64,000 nt of DNA from Aricia agestis (taxonomy: Eukaryota; Arthropoda; Insecta; Lepidoptera; Lycaenidae), in contig NC_056428.1 of assembly GCF_905147365.1 (NCBI RefSeq), forward strand, positions 21,172,001 to 21,236,000. Direction: 5' to 3'. This document shows positions 53,392 through 64,000 of this stretch, piece by piece. How positions within the stretch are numbered: the stretch's first letter is position 1; each line of letters begins with the position of its first letter. The notes under the pieces are model-generated. The model did not search any database. It saw only the letters and a list, made by a program, of their open reading frames with translations, and was not told where the DNA came from. The translations under genes were made by a program, and so were the position numbers.

Positions 53392-53486
53392 TACCAACTA
53401 TGTACTAAAATATTAAATTATTATGGTCGATTGTTAAGCATTAGTGCCCCAAGCCCAACCCACAATTTTTTGATGTTAAAATATTT

Positions 53487-53771
53487 GAATAATAATAATA
53501 ATAATAATATCTATCGACGCTTCACACCACGTCAGTCTGGCCCCGTGGTAAGTACCTGAAGGACTTGTGTTACAGGTACCAGACAACGGATATATATTAA
53601 ATACTTTTTATACTATACATATATTTAAGATTTTTTATTATATGATACACATATTTAATACACATCCATGACCCAGGAACTTTGAAAAACTTTTTGTTCC
53701 GTCGGCGGGATTCGAACCCGCGACCCCCGGCTTGAGCTACCAACGCGCTCACCACTGAGCCACAGAGGTCG
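53487..53771 (-). mobile_element. tRNA-derived SINE, reverse, ATT-repeat tail
   Basis: On the minus strand the head reads CGACCTCTGTGGCTCAGTGG (box A-like TGGCTCAGTGG) and GGGTTCGAATCCCGCCGAC (box B-like GGTTCGAATCC). A long body ends in CAGACTGACGTGGTGTGAAG and a run of ATT. The tRNA-like part keeps the A and B boxes expected for RNA polymerase III but is not a functional tRNA, as it has no proper acceptor end and continues into the SINE body. Confidence 0.8.
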
Positions 53772-53976
53772 TCAAATGCAGTCTTGTTCTAAATCATCTA
53801 AAGAAAATAATTGCATTGATAACTCATTACGTAAATTTTCTGTGTGTTAGATTACACAAATGCCTAAATATGGACGCTCCATATAGCACAAAAAAAATGT
53901 TTTTTTTTTCAAAACAAGTCTATGCTGGTGCTGCCCCTAGCGTGAAAACATTGCAGTAATAGTATATTATATTATA

Positions 53977-54965
53977 CTAGCTGTTGCCCGCGACTTCGTC
54001 CGCGTGGACTTCAGTTTATAGCGCGCGGTGTCAATAAAATTGGTGTCAAAAGCTTTTTCAAAACCCTGGTACCCCTTAAATCAAAATACCCAAAACAGCC
54101 GTTTAGTGTGCACATAATATGATTTTTTTTAAATTAAACTTTTTTATACCAAGCTTATTTAGCGTTACTACTTACACAACTTAGCTGCATAATGCATTAC
54201 ACAACTTTAGCTTTGCCCAATACCCATAAACTATTTAGTAAGTATATTTTATTATTGGTAGACTGTTGTTTCTGATATCTATGTTGGTAAGTGAGTTATT
54301 TAAAAACATGTATAACAATCAAAAGAATCTAAACATTAACTCAGCATGGTACCACCTTTTATAGAAATACATATGAGCAAGCGATAGCGCGATCTAGGCG
54401 ACCCTTGGCGCCATCTGTTCCAGTTTTTGGAACTAAATTAATTTGAACAAATTTACGCATAAACACCGCCTTACAACCCCTTTTTCCAGTAAGAAGTAGC
54501 CTATGTCCTTTCTTAGGCTTTAGACTATCTGTGTACAAAATTTCATTACAATGGGTTCAGTAGTTTTGGCGCTGTTGTTTTTGAATTTGATAAATGATAT
54601 CTAAGTTGGTAGGTGAGTTATTAATTAGTAACGTGTATAACAATCGAAAGAATCGAAAAATTTAACTCAACATGGTACCACCTCTTATAGAAATACGCAT
54701 GAGCAAGCAATAGCGCGATCTAGGGGACTCTTGGCGCCATCTGTTTTGCATTTTTGGGACTAACTTAATTTGACCAAATTTACGCATTTTCAACCCCTTA
54801 CAACCCCTTTTTCCAGTTAAAAAGTAGCCTATGTCCTTTCTCAGGCTTTAGACTATCTGTGTACAAAATTTCATTACAATCGGTTCAGTAGTTTTGGCGT
54901 GAAAGCGAGACAGACAGACAGACAGACAGACAGAGATACTTTCGCATTTATAATATTAGTATAGA
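53977..54965 (-). mobile_element. Hel-A-like element with (GACA)n, copy 5, internal duplication
   Basis: Left CTAG and hairpin GCGACTTCGTCCGCGTGG; right CGTGAAAGCGAGACAGACAG and ATTTATAATATTAGTATAGA. A block of about 320 bp (GTAGGTGAGTTATT.., CATGGTACCACCTCTTATAG, TTGGCGCCATCTGTT, ATTTCATTACAATCGGTTCA) is present twice, at about 54285 and 54608. Confidence 0.8.
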
Positions 54966-55004
54966 TAATAGCCTTTTATATTGATCTGCCTTTGATTTTT
55001 TTTG

Positions 55005-55080
55005 TAGGCAATATGTAGACTTTCTGAAAACATTATTTTCAATTTATTCAGAAATAAAACAATTTCAATTTTTTTTTTTC
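55005..55080 (+). mobile_element. Tail-T fragment
   Basis: GTAGGCAATATGTAGACTTT, CTGAAAACATTATTTTCAAT, TTATTCAGAAATAAAACAAT match 42440-42500, then a T run. Confidence 0.5.
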
Positions 55081-55263
55081 ATTTTTATTTTGATGACAAC
55101 CCTAACCTCCAGGTACAAAGTTACTGACAATATGAGAGTATCATATTATTGTGATTCGCATTGTTATGTAATCTGAGTCGAATATGTACTTAAGTTTAAT
55201 GACCTTTACAATAATTTACCTGAATAATAATTCAGTTACCTATGCCCAAGAATATTACCTATA

Positions 55264-55410
55264 CAAACATTATTATAAATGCGAAAGTGTGTCTCTCTGT
55301 TATCTCCTCACGCTCAAACGGCTGAATCTATTTTTTTTGAAATTCGGTATGGAGATAATTATTTACTCTGAGTTCCGGGAAAGGACAACTGGATATAGTA
55401 TGTAGGGTAA
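55264..55410 (+). mobile_element. Hel-H element fragment
   Basis: ATTATTATAAATGCGAAAGT, GTGTCTCTCTGTTATCTCC, TCACGCTCAAACGGCTGAAT, GAGTTCCGGGAAAGGACA. Confidence 0.55.
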
Positions 55411-55519
55411 GAAACTTTTTACATGAGAATGTTTTTGGTGGGATTTCATTTCTTTTTGGAAGTTGGTTTAATGGTTTATGTTTATTTTTCTTTTAGTTCA
55501 TTTTCATAGATAGTATATC

Positions 55520-55790
55520 TGTTGCCGCTATAACAACAAGTACTAAAAACAAAATAAAAATAATATTTAATCTCTCCTCCTAGCTCCTATACAACTAACG
55601 TGATTTTTTTGCCTTTTTCCCTCTATATCAAAAATGGCAACAGGTAGGTCCTTGAATTTTTCTCAAAGTCCAGTGTTATAATATGTGTACTTTAATATTT
55701 AATAATAATATTAAAATAAAATAAAAAAATTAGGGGGGCTCCCATACAAAAAACACAATACTTTGCCTAATTTTGCTCAATTAAGGAGAT
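55520..55790 (+). mobile_element. GTC-2 element, central part
   Basis: CTGTTGCCGCTATAACAACA, AACTAACGTGATTTTTTTGC, TAGGGGGGCTCCCATACAA, TTGCCTAATTTTGCTC follow the order in 61085-61350. Confidence 0.6.
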
Positions 55791-55861
55791 GGGATAGGTT
55801 AGGTTGGGTTTGATAATTTTTTTTGTTGTTTCTGTACTAATAGTATGTTACATACCAAAAT

Positions 55862-56224
55862 GCGCCTCCGTGGTCTAGTGGTATAGAGCGCGGCTCTTGA
55901 CTCGGAGGTCGTGGGTCCGATTCCCGCGTTGGAAACATGTTATTTCCAAGTTAGGTTAGGACAATGCAGGCTGATCACCTGATTGTCTGACAAGTAAGAT
56001 GATCCATGCGTCGGATGGGCATGTAAAAAGTCGGTCCTGCGCCTGATCTCTCGCCGGTCCTGTCGGTCTTCCGTCCCACTGGGTTATAAGAGTAAAGGAA
56101 TAGAGAGTGCTCTTGTCTACTGCGCACACACTTGGGCACTATAAAATTACTCCAGCGTAACTGGCCTGGTTTCAATGAAACCGGCCACCGTCACCGAAAC
56201 CGGTGAAAGAGCTATTATTATTAC
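55862..56224 (+). mobile_element. tRNA-derived SINE, complete, ATT tail
   Basis: tRNA-like head GCGCCTCCGTGGTCTAGTGG (box A-like) and GTGGGTCCGATTCCCGCG (box B-like). The body includes CAGGCTGATCACCTGATTG, GATCCATGCGTCGGATGG, GTCCCACTGGGTTATAAGAG, GCGCACACACTTGGGCACTA, and ends (ATT)3 at 56224. A 3' fragment of the family is at 27787. Confidence 0.8.
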
Positions 56225-56559
56225 ATACCAAATTTCAGCTTTCTCAGACTTCAGGAAGTACCCTAACAGTTTTGATGATCGGTGAGTCAGTGCCAAAATT
56301 GTGGATTTTTGGACACCTATAAAATCTAAAGTATAATAGTAACAATATAACTTTTTGCATTTAATTATTATTATACTCATATATCTTAAAATTTCAACTA
56401 TCTGGCATGAACCAAACCAAAGTTACGAGGGTTCAAAAATACGAAACGTTTCGAGATAAGGTAGGTAGTGCCCTTGCGCGACTAGGTAGTGCATCTTGGC
56501 GGGGGCACTCCCGTGCCCCCAGATATTGAAGTAAAATTAACAATGATATGACGATTGAC

Positions 56560-56762
56560 GACCGCATATCCGTAGCGCTGAAAATAGTTTATCGCGCGGG
56601 TACCGCTCATATTACCGGGATAAAAAGTATTCTATATCCACTCACGGGGCTCATTGTATACCCATACCAAATTTCGGGAAAATTGGTTTAGGGGTTTGGA
56701 CGTAAAGAGGTAACAAACAAATAGACAAATAGACACACTTTCGCATTTATAATATTAGTAGG
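56560..56762 (-). mobile_element. Hel-H element, reverse
   Basis: TAGTTTATCGCGCGGGTACC, GATAAAAAGTATTCTATATC, CCATACCAAATTTCGGGAAA, GTTTGGACGTAAAGAGGTAA, CACTTTCGCATTTATAATAT, TAGTA. The CTAG end is missing. Confidence 0.6.
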
Positions 56763-56849
56763 ATTTCTAGTTGTTGTTCGCGACTTCATCCACGTCAACA
56801 TAGTATAATTACAAAGATGGATAGTTTTCCCCTCTTCCGTCGGAGGTAA

Positions 56850-56960
56850 TAACGGGACCCTAATTACTTCGCTGTTTGTCTGTCTCCAGGCTGTATTACT
56901 AAAACCGCTTCAGCTAGATTGCTGAAATTTTCACAGATTGTGTATTTCCATCAGCGTTGC
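56850..56960 (+). mobile_element. GTC-2 element, head fragment
   Basis: AACGGGACCCTAATTACTTC, TTTGTCTGTCTCCAGGCTGT, GAAATTTTCACAGATTGTGT match 60973-61090. Confidence 0.55.
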
Positions 56961-57414
56961 TAGACGTCTCGATTTTTAAGACAAAATTAAGACGTGTCCC
57001 GCGCGGGACAGGCTCAGTTCCGCTTTTCGGGGATAACTCGAAGATAGTACGTGCAGCGTGCTGATAAAGGTGCGTATTGAAGATAAGGGTGTGAGAGAGA
57101 GAGGGGGGTAGATTTTTTATGGCTACTTTTGCCTATTGTCACGTAAACGTATCTAATTTTAAGTCAAATAAAGTGAAATAAAAATTCGAAACTTTTGATT
57201 TTATACGTTTTATAATATTATGTCCCACTTTTGACGGAAGAATCCTGCTATTTTCACTAAAAAAAGTCCCGACTTGACACAAAAAAAATCTGACAACGAT
57301 GATTTCCATTTGCCACTTTATAGCGGCACCTGCAGCTGCAGTGGCCGGCCACTTCTGCGTCGCTGTATGTGTGTACCAAATACCAATGTATTTCTGTATT
57401 AAGAGCTAACCTGA

Positions 57415-57530
57415 CTCTAAAAATCAAACATCGTCCTTCTCTCTTCACACTCACGCCCGTCTTTCATATGCCAGTTGAAAAAGGACGGCGCGGAATCATC
57501 GCCGAGTTAGTTTTACTTGAATAAAAGACG
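57415..57530 (+). mobile_element. G-family repeat, 5' part
   Basis: AAAAATCAAACATCGTCCTT, CTCTCTTCACACTCACGCCC, GTCTTTCATATGCCAG, GGAATCATCGCCGAGTTAG; same start as 50490. Confidence 0.6.
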
Positions 57531-57835
57531 AACTATAATGATTATGAAAAAAGTGTTTTGAGCAAATTTAGGTTTTATCAATACCTTTTTAGATATTAAA
57601 AAATATTAAAGAAACGACAGCAAACTTCGAAGATCCAAGCAAAAATGTGTCTAAAACAAGGTTTTTTGTAAAAAAGAAACTATCGAGCATTTTTTGAGTA
57701 GGTAATCGTGTTTTCGTCTTGAGCATTTAATCTTTATGAACTGAAGTTACTTGTGTCAAAAAATCAGTTTTCTAGACCTTACAGATTTTGAGATCTAGGT
57801 TAAAGTATGTAGTCAAGTTAGGGTCATATGGGCTC

Positions 57836-57925
57836 TTAATATTATAAATACGAAAGTGTGTCTCTGTCTGTCTGTCCCGCGCGATGAACGAATTTTGACG
57901 CGACGGAGTTTCGGGCATAATTCCA
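57836..57925 (+). mobile_element. Hel-H element, 5' and 3' ends joined
   Basis: TAATATTATAAATACGAAAG, GTGTCTCTGTCTGTCTGTCC runs straight into CGCGCGATGAACGAATTTTG and ACGCGACGGAGTTTCGGG, the Hel-H 3' part; the middle is deleted. Confidence 0.6.
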
Positions 57926-58502
57926 GTAACGTTATAAAACTATGTGTGTTGCAACAAAATCCAAGGAGTTCCTTCGAATCTTCTCACGAATTCCATTAGC
58001 ATAACCATAGTACCAAATTCGCGCGGGTACCCTGTACAACAACAAGAGAATATTGAAAATCAGTTAACAGACGGCAGAGTAATAATAACACAGGTCAACA
58101 AAATCGAAAAAAAAAAATGTTTCCTGCAAACTAATAGCAGTTTCTATAAGAGTTTTGTGTGCAGATATAGGTACATATTATGTTTCTAAGAAGTTTTCTT
58201 TCTATCGGCTCAGACTTTTAAGATATTTCATTCCAAAGTTTAAAAAATCCCGCATTTTAGCCCATTTCAGAATCACATTGCAGTCCAAAGTATTCATTTT
58301 TATTTGTTTTGATAAATGTATAACAGAGAGAGACACTTCTTATTGAGAATGTAACTTGTTTCAATGAGTTATGCCTTAATATGACTAATTTCCCCAATGT
58401 TATGAGTTATGACGGTTTTTAAAATGCTAGCTCATACTACGTGGAGTAACAATTTTTGTATGAAAAAAGAGAGTTCAGTTTTCAACTCTCATATTTTAAT
58501 AA
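57926..58502. other. AT-rich stretch without gene
   Basis: No recognised structure. It ends where the truncated LINE begins. Confidence 0.4.
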
Positions 58503-60026
58503 AAACATATAATATGCAATTCTTCTGGATTTGATGCTATTATTTCCTCATTAGTTAAAGCAACTAGATCCACCATTGTTCCACTTCTTGTTCATATTTT
58601 CAATTTATGCTTTTCGCAAGGAGTCTTTCCTGATGTTTTTAAAACTGCTGATGTCCATCCTATTTTCAAGTCAGGTGATCGAGGTAGTGTTGAAAACTAT
58701 AGACCTATATCAACTTTTTCCAAAATTTTCGAAAAGGTTATTAATAATAGACTTAGTAAATATCTTACTAAATTCGAAATTCTATCTAATAATCAATTTG
58801 GCTTTAGACATGGAATATCCACCGAAGATGCTGTCCTTGAATTAACAGATACAATAAATAATAATCTAAATAGTAAACTTAAAACAATTGGCATTTTTAT
58901 AGATTTATCTAAGGCGTTTGACACTATCTCGATTCCTGCACTGTTAATAAAATTAGAACATATTGGTGTTCGTGGCTTGGCTCTACAGCTATTTAAAAGC
59001 TACTTAACCAACCGTAAGCAGTTAGTTAAAATAAGCATGCACATAAGCAAAGAATATACTGTCAGCGTCGGTGTCCCTCAGGGTAGTGTGCTGGGTCCAA
59101 CTCTCTTTCTAATATATGTAAATGAGCTGTGTCAACTACCACTGTCTCATTGTAAAATTGTTTCCTATGCGGATGATACAGCTCTTATAGTGGACGGAGA
59201 AGATTGGAACAGTACTCGTCGCAATGCTGAGACAGCGTTAAAACTTGTCATGCACTGGTTGGTTAAAAACACCTTAACATTGAATGTAAGAAAAACTAAA
59301 TTTATCACATTTTCATATACCAAAGCCAGTCAACTAAAAATCCCTATTGATATCTATGCCCATAATTGTTACAGTTCGACAGCCTCAAACTGTAACTGTG
59401 CTGCACTCGAACGTGTAGAGTCCATCAAATATCTGGGAGTAATCATTGATAATAACCTGCGTTGGAAGCCCCACATCAACTCTGTCGCCGCACGTCTAAG
59501 GAAGTTAACATACGTTTTTAGGAAACTAAGAACTGTCATTGATTTCCAAACTCTGATCATGATTTATCTAGCGTTAGGGCAGTCTCATATAGGATACTGT
59601 ATATTAGTTTGGGGTGCCGTACACAAGACTACAATGCTTAGAGTTGAGCGTGGACAAAGGGCAGTTCTGAAGGTTCTCGCTAAAAAGCCGCTATTCTTCC
59701 CAACTGTAGATCTTTTTACGATGTGCCAAGTATTATCAGCGAGACAGTTGTATATTCTTCGTACTATACAAAAGAAACACAAAATTCTCATATACGACCC
59801 CTCTTACCTAAATAAATTCCGCTTCTATAAAGTCTGTGAGGTACTGCCTTGTAATACAGATGCAGCCAGAAGACATTTTAAATACATCAGCCCTATACTC
59901 TATGATAAAGTAAATAAAATACTAAATATATTTTCCTTAACAAGATACAAACTAAAAAAGTGTTTAAATAAATGGCTAAAAGAATTAAATTACGAAGAAA
60001 CAGAAAAACTCGTTTCCATCCAATGA
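58503..60026 (+). CDS. Reverse transcriptase of a truncated LINE, frame intact
   Basis: The open frame reads through without stops from 58503 to TGA/TAA at 60026 (about 507 codons). It begins with NSSGFDAI (RT motif 1), then FPDVFKTADVHPIFKSGD, YRPISTFSKIFEKV, QFGFRHGISTEDAV. Motif A is FIDLSKAFDT, motif B GVPQGSVLGPTLFLIYVNEL, motif C SYADDTALIV and motif E IKYLGVIIDNNLRWKPHI. The C-terminal region (YCILVWGAVHK, VERGQRAVLKVL) has the usual layout for this group, and the sequence ends KLVSIQ. All catalytic aspartates seen are present. It lacks its own start and endonuclease, so it is probably not translated as an active enzyme. It differs clearly from the LINE at 3-1109, so two families are present. 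Confidence 0.85.
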   Translation, partial: KHIICNSSGFDAIISSLVKATRSTIVPLLVHIFNLCFSQGVFPDVFKTADVHPIFKSGDRGSVENYRPISTFSKIFEKVINNRLSKYLTKFEILSNNQFGFRHGISTEDAVLELTDTINNNLNSKLKTIGIFIDLSKAFDTISIPALLIKLEHIGVRGLALQLFKSYLTNRKQLVKISMHISKEYTVSVGVPQGSVLGPTLFLIYVNELCQLPLSHCKIVSYADDTALIVDGEDWNSTRRNAETALKLVMHWLVKNTLTLNVRKTKFITFSYTKASQLKIPIDIYAHNCYSSTASNCNCAALERVESIKYLGVIIDNNLRWKPHINSVAARLRKLTYVFRKLRTVIDFQTLIMIYLALGQSHIGYCILVWGAVHKTTMLRVERGQRAVLKVLAKKPLFFPTVDLFTMCQVLSARQLYILRTIQKKHKILIYDPSYLNKFRFYKVCEVLPCNTDAARRHFKYISPILYDKVNKILNIFSLTRYKLKKCLNKWLKELNYEETEKLVSIQ

Positions 60027-60380
60027 ATCTAAAATATTCAACCCCATCTTAATCCACAATCCCCCAACCCCTAAACTCATACATAACATATACGGCAATC
60101 ACATGTCATATTTGTTATATTTTGTAAGCCGTAATTAACCACAGCCTTGTTATCTATATACATTATATTAAATATTTTAAGTTACCTATTTTAAGTTAAG
60201 TACTGTTTTTGTTACAACTGTAAGAGGCATTGGTAGCTGCGCTGCAGTTTTATACTTTTGTAGCTACCGATGTCTTATTGTAATAATTGTAATAATATTA
60301 AACCATAATATTTGTAATCCATGTTATTTTGTAATGTAAATTTGTTTTCTTTAAGTAAATAAACCAATGAAAAAAAATAT
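58503..60380 (+). mobile_element. 5'-truncated LINE (CR1/Jockey group)
   Basis: The coding frame enters mid-ORF2 at about 58510, typical of incomplete reverse transcription. After the stop at 60026 a roughly 350-base 3' UTR runs to AAATAAACCAATGAAAAAAAA near 60380. Hallmarks of the upstream endonuclease are missing. Confidence 0.8.
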
Positions 60381-60930
60381 TTAAATTGAGATCTAAATTT
60401 AATAGATGTGTATATTTACTAAACATATTTTATATGTTTTATTCGAAGAAAATTAAACATAATAATTGTACTCTACTTGTTTAGCTATCAATTGAGTCCT
60501 TTTTTATGTTCATAGATTTATATGAGAAGTATTGCTAATTAATATAAGAGCCCGAGTGAAAAAGTAAAATGTCCACCAATGTCCGAAATTTTGCAACCGG
60601 GAGAAAGAGAAAAAAATTAGAGCCATTTCGTCGATGAAAAATTCCATACATCATAACATCAAAGGATCGGCCACCGATGTTTGGACACATTGTAGTGTGT
60701 GTAGCAATTCATCAATACAGCTCCATGCGGCTTCTCCACGTAGGCCATGATGGAACAATTCAAGGGCCATATTTATCTATGATTTCGCATTTTCAACGCC
60801 AATTGTGAAAGCTGTTATTACAGTTTCGTAATCATATTATTAGCAATCATGATAATCCATCTTGACCTGACTTGAGCGCCGTAAGACCAAAATTGAAAAA
60901 CCTTTTTGTAAGTACCTAATTAGGATCGAG

Positions 60931-61412
60931 ATTTATCTTTTTAGGGTTCCGTACCCAAAGTGTAAAAACGGGACCCTATTACTAAGACTTCGTTGTCTAA
61001 CCCGTGTCCGTCTGTCCGTATGTATGTCTCCAGGCTGTAACTCAAGAACGGTAATAGCTAGAGAGTTGAAATTTTCACAGATTATGTATGTCTGTTGCCT
61101 CTATAACAACAAGTACTAAAATTAAAATAACATTTATATTTAAGGGGGGCTCCCATACAACAAACGTGATTTTTTTGACCTTATTTGCTCTATATCAGTA
61201 ATATCAATTACAGGTAGGTACTTGAAATTTTCACACGTTCCTTACTTTTATGTGTAATTACTTACTTTAATATTTAATAATAATTTTAATATTAATGAAA
61301 AAATTAAGAGGAGCTCCCATACAAAAACACAAATTTTGGCCTAATTTTGCTATATAATGATACGGAACCCTTCGTGCGCGATTCCGACTCGTACTTGGCC
61401 GATCATTTTTAT
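60931..61412 (+). mobile_element. GTC-2 element, complete
   Basis: Head TTTTTAGGGTTCCGTACCCA, GTGTCCGTCTGTCCGTATGT, CCAGGCTGTAACTCAAGAAC, AAGGGGGGCTCCCATACAAC; tail GGAACCCTTCGTGCGCGATT, CCGACTCGTACTTGGCCG. Used as the reference for the other GTC-2 copies. Confidence 0.7.
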
Positions 61413-62033
61413 CATTTTTTTATTTAAGCTTTTAACAATGCAATCCAACAGCTTTTATGAAGATTCATTGACTTGCTATGAATTCCGAGGTATAAATCTA
61501 AAGGCACTCAACTACCTAACCTAAGAACTTCTGGATAGTTAGTTCTAATTCAAGATATTGACCACAATTTGATCAACAATTATTAAAGCAAACATTTGAC
61601 GGTGAAATTGTTACAGGGAACAGCTCAAAATAAGACCGGTGAATATTATAATTGATAAACAGTGAAATTTTTTAAACTCAAATTTAAAGTTGAAATCTTT
61701 TCTTAGAAAACGTATTTTTTTTATTTCAAACTGTTGTAATAAATTAATGTATAAATGTATGTATTTATCATTAACAATGTTAACTATATTATCAAAAGAT
61801 TGGCGTATAACACATTGTGAATAATTGCACAATGCTTACGCCATGCTGATATCGATGTTCGAATCAGCTGTTATCGATTCGTTTACCCCTTGTCGGGACT
61901 AAATTAACCCTTTATAGCCTATAGGGATCCATATCCCTAAGGGCTATTAAGTAAATATAGATCCATACATACCGTTTCGTAAGGGTTTCGTAATTACAGT
62001 CAAAATGTCGGGAGCGGAACTCTGATAGCATTT
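61413..62033. other. AT-rich stretch without gene
   Basis: No open frame with recognisable content and no repeat match, except CCTTTATAGCCTATAGGGAT near 61910. Confidence 0.4.
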
Positions 62034-62089
62034 TTAACCCCCGACAAAAAAGAGGGGTGTTATAAGTTTGACGGGTCTGTCTGTCGGTA

Positions 62090-62124
<35 letters not shown>

Positions 62125-62400
62125 TTGTCTGTGGCATCGTAGCATCCAAACGGGTGGACCGATTTTGATCTTGTTTTTTTTGTTTGGAAGCTGACTTAAT
62201 TGAGAGTGTTCTTAGCTTATAGTTTAGCTATAGAAAGGGCCGATTAGTAACTTGCAGTTGTTTGGTGGGCTTTAGTGCATTCTAGTTCGTGACATTTATG
62301 AATATTTACACATTAATGGAAAGTTGACCTGGTGCTGCAGCATCACCTGGTAATCAATAGGATACCCAACTCCTCACCAACTTAGAGCGATGGTTTCGTG
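62034..62400 (+). mobile_element. F-family repeat, copy 4, with long GTCT array
   Basis: TTTTTAACCCCCGACAAAAA, AGAGGGGTGTTATAAGTTTG, a GTCT/GTTT array at 62080-62130, GGCATCGTAGCATCCAAACG, CTTAGCTTATAGTTTAGCTA, GACCTGGTGCTGCAGCATCA. Confidence 0.65.
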
Positions 62401-62649
62401 TTTGGGCTCATTTTAAGGCTGCAATCTTGCAAAATTCACTCGCTGCGAATTATTTGCGCATTTTTGTATATATTTTTTTGGACAAACTAACACTCAAAAA
62501 AATCACCTAAATCACCTTACTCCAACAATAATAATAATAATCTCAAAAGACCTGCAAAAAAGGGCTTATAAACAAGAATTGCAAGGGAAATTTGTGTAGG
62601 TCTTTGAGAGTATTATTATTTATGATATTGAATGTACCGTAACTTCTTG

Positions 62650-63990
62650 GTGGAAATTCATGTTTCACAGTAATAATAGAAAACCCACATACAGCGAAAA
62701 CATCCTACACGCAAACTCATGCCATCCACATCAGCACAAGCATGCCGCATTCCATGCTTTTATACACCGGTTGCTGAAGGTACCTTTGAACCCAAAAGAT
62801 TTCAGCATAGAGCTAAATACCATAAAAAACATTGCTGAAAATAATGGTTATAAAAAAGAATTGATTGACAAGATGTTAAAGAGAGCGAAGAAAAGAATGA
62901 TTGAAACAATGCTGTACAATCATAGAGAGGAGAAAGAAAAAGCAGGAAATACATGGGTAAAAATCCCTTACATTGGTCCATTATCCTATAGATTCCAGAG
63001 AATTCTGCAAAACAAGGATACAAGGGTAGCGTTTTACACCACAGGTTCCCTCAAAAATGTATTATGTAACAACAAAGACAAATATAACATCACGGATAGT
63101 AGTGGTATATACAAACTTACCTGCGATACATATCAAGGAGTATATATAGGCCAAACGGGAAGAAAATTTAAAACTAGAATTAAAGAACATTTAACAGCAT
63201 GGAAGAAGAAAACAGACAGATCTACATTTGCGGAACATCTAAATGATAATGACCATTTCTTCGATCCTGATAAAGGCATTAAATATCTACACGTTTTACA
63301 AAAAAGCAGGAAGATGGATGCATTAGAAGCGCTAGAAATAAATAGACACAAGAAATATGGGAATCTTCTTAACGATCAGACATGCCTCTCAAATTCTATA
63401 TTATTACAGGATACTTATCATTATATTGGACATAATTTTATTTTAAGTTTGACATTTAACTTAGTTATTAGAAATTTTATATAATATTGACATTGGCATT
63501 ACTTTGACATGATTTATATGAATTTATTATTTTATGACATGATTTATATAAATATTGACATTTTATGAATTGTTATTATAATATTATTATTTATGAATTA
63601 TAGTTAAAGGACATTTAAATTGAATTTTTGATCTATTTAATGTAATTATTGTTTTATAATTTAATTTTTTGACCTATTTTATATTTATGTTGCTATTTAA
63701 GTACAACTCCTATTTTAGTCATTAATTTATCAATATCAAAGGTTATACATTTAAAAAATTAATTTGTAATTTTTTTTTGGTAGAAGAAATTGTTTTTGGT
63801 AGAAAATTGTACTAAATGGTAGAAATTTTTCATGATGCTGACAACCCTATTTTTGTTTACCAATATTTTAAAAATTTAAAATTACCTGCACTACGCCTGA
63901 TGATGATTTTATCGAAACCGTGTGAAACATAATTGTAATAAAATAAATTAATAAAAGTGGAAAAAGTGCATGAAAAGTGTATGTTATTAC
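62650..63990 (+). mobile_element. 3' end of a Penelope-like element
   Basis: Coding part (GIY-YIG endonuclease end) followed by an AT-rich 3' UTR. The UTR ends with CGCCTGATGATGATTTTATC, GAAACCGTGTGAAACATAAT and AATAAAATAAATTAATAAA. The reverse-transcriptase part that normally precedes is absent, so the copy is 5'-truncated. Confidence 0.75.
62660..63484 (+). CDS. Penelope-like element C-terminus with GIY-YIG endonuclease
   Basis: 274 codons open to TAA at 63482-63484. The N-terminal residues NNRKPTYSENILHANSCHPH with HKHAAFHAFIHRLLKVPL are the conserved segment just after the RT of Penelope-like elements (YRKPT..., S.HP...HK). The middle is Lys-rich. The endonuclease starts at GIY (149-151) with YIG at 162-164, then GRKFKTRIKEHL (R168, R174, H177) and an acidic ALEALEINRHKK (E223/E226) as the metal-binding candidate. 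This enzyme nicks DNA for insertion in that retroelement class. The first ATG is internal to the original protein; the frame extends a few codons upstream (to about 62648) into unrelated DNA. No stops, so relatively young. Confidence 0.85.
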   Translation: MFHSNNRKPTYSENILHANSCHPHQHKHAAFHAFIHRLLKVPLNPKDFSIELNTIKNIAENNGYKKELIDKMLKRAKKRMIETMLYNHREEKEKAGNTWVKIPYIGPLSYRFQRILQNKDTRVAFYTTGSLKNVLCNNKDKYNITDSSGIYKLTCDTYQGVYIGQTGRKFKTRIKEHLTAWKKKTDRSTFAEHLNDNDHFFDPDKGIKYLHVLQKSRKMDALEALEINRHKKYGNLLNDQTCLSNSILLQDTYHYIGHNFILSLTFNLVIRNFI

Positions 63991-64000
63991 TGTGAGTATT

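Noticed and set aside
53700..53771. Possible minus-strand tRNA gene
   Set aside because: Same reasoning: tRNA-like head of a SINE with an ATT tail.
55862..55935. Possible tRNA gene
   Set aside because: Keeps A- and B-box-like sequence but continues into a SINE body with a 3' fragment copy elsewhere; the acceptor ends do not pair like a functional tRNA.
1..64000. Bacterial-style operon or defence system
   Set aside because: No clustered genes, no Shine-Dalgarno patterns; splice-bounded exon and insect-type transposons dominate.

Overview
The window looks like nuclear DNA from an insect, most probably a moth or butterfly. It is AT-rich and densely packed with repeat families I recognise as typical of Lepidoptera: non-autonomous Helitron-like elements ending in CTAG, elements carrying (GTCT)n/(GTCY)n microsatellites, tRNA-derived SINEs, TIR MITEs, and R1-, CR1/Jockey- and Penelope-type retroelements. 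There is no bacterial gene organisation, no operon, no rRNA and no functional tRNA gene. Family names come from memory of such repeats and from matches between copies inside this window; no database was searched. Working labels used below: Hel-A, Hel-B, Hel-D, Hel-E and Hel-H are Helitron-like families; GTC-1 and GTC-2 are the two elements whose end reads TAGGGTTCCGTA; F, G, K and tail-T are further dispersed repeats.

The one convincing host-gene piece is a 173-bp exon at 47940..48112 (+). It encodes 57 residues of a basic helix-loop-helix domain that best fits Methoprene-tolerant/Gce, the juvenile-hormone receptor family. It has a good splice acceptor and donor, but no ATG and no open frame long enough to stand out in a plain ORF scan. 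Everything around it is then probably intron or intergenic DNA. A second possible exon, on the minus strand at 36260..36467, has splice-like ends but carries a frameshift. A third coding relic lies at 42628..42990 (-).

Region by region. 1-1576: 3' end of a CR1/Jockey-group LINE with one nonsense codon. 1587-7465: MITE and Helitron copies, including a Hel-A and a GTC-1 element both inserted in a single Hel-B copy. 7494-13623: an almost complete R1-clade LINE (ORF1, ORF2, 14-bp target duplication) split by a 1169-bp TA-flanked TIR element. 13.6-30.5 kb: mixed repeats, a 0.7-kb fold-back element, a solo LTR with a 5-bp duplication inside a GTC-2 element, and a 170-180 bp tandem repeat. 30.5-33.4 kb: an array of GC-rich hairpin modules holding a SINE and ending in a near-perfect 1.2-kb palindrome. 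33.4-46 kb: nested GTC, Helitron and MITE insertions. 46-49 kb: the bHLH exon among MITEs. 49-58 kb: hAT-type, Helitron and SINE copies. 58.5-60.4 kb: a 5'-truncated LINE with an intact reverse-transcriptase frame. 62.65-64 kb: the C-terminal GIY-YIG endonuclease end of a Penelope-like element.

The genes do not form a pathway. The main story is layered transposon insertion, for which several empty sites can be read directly by comparing copies within the window.
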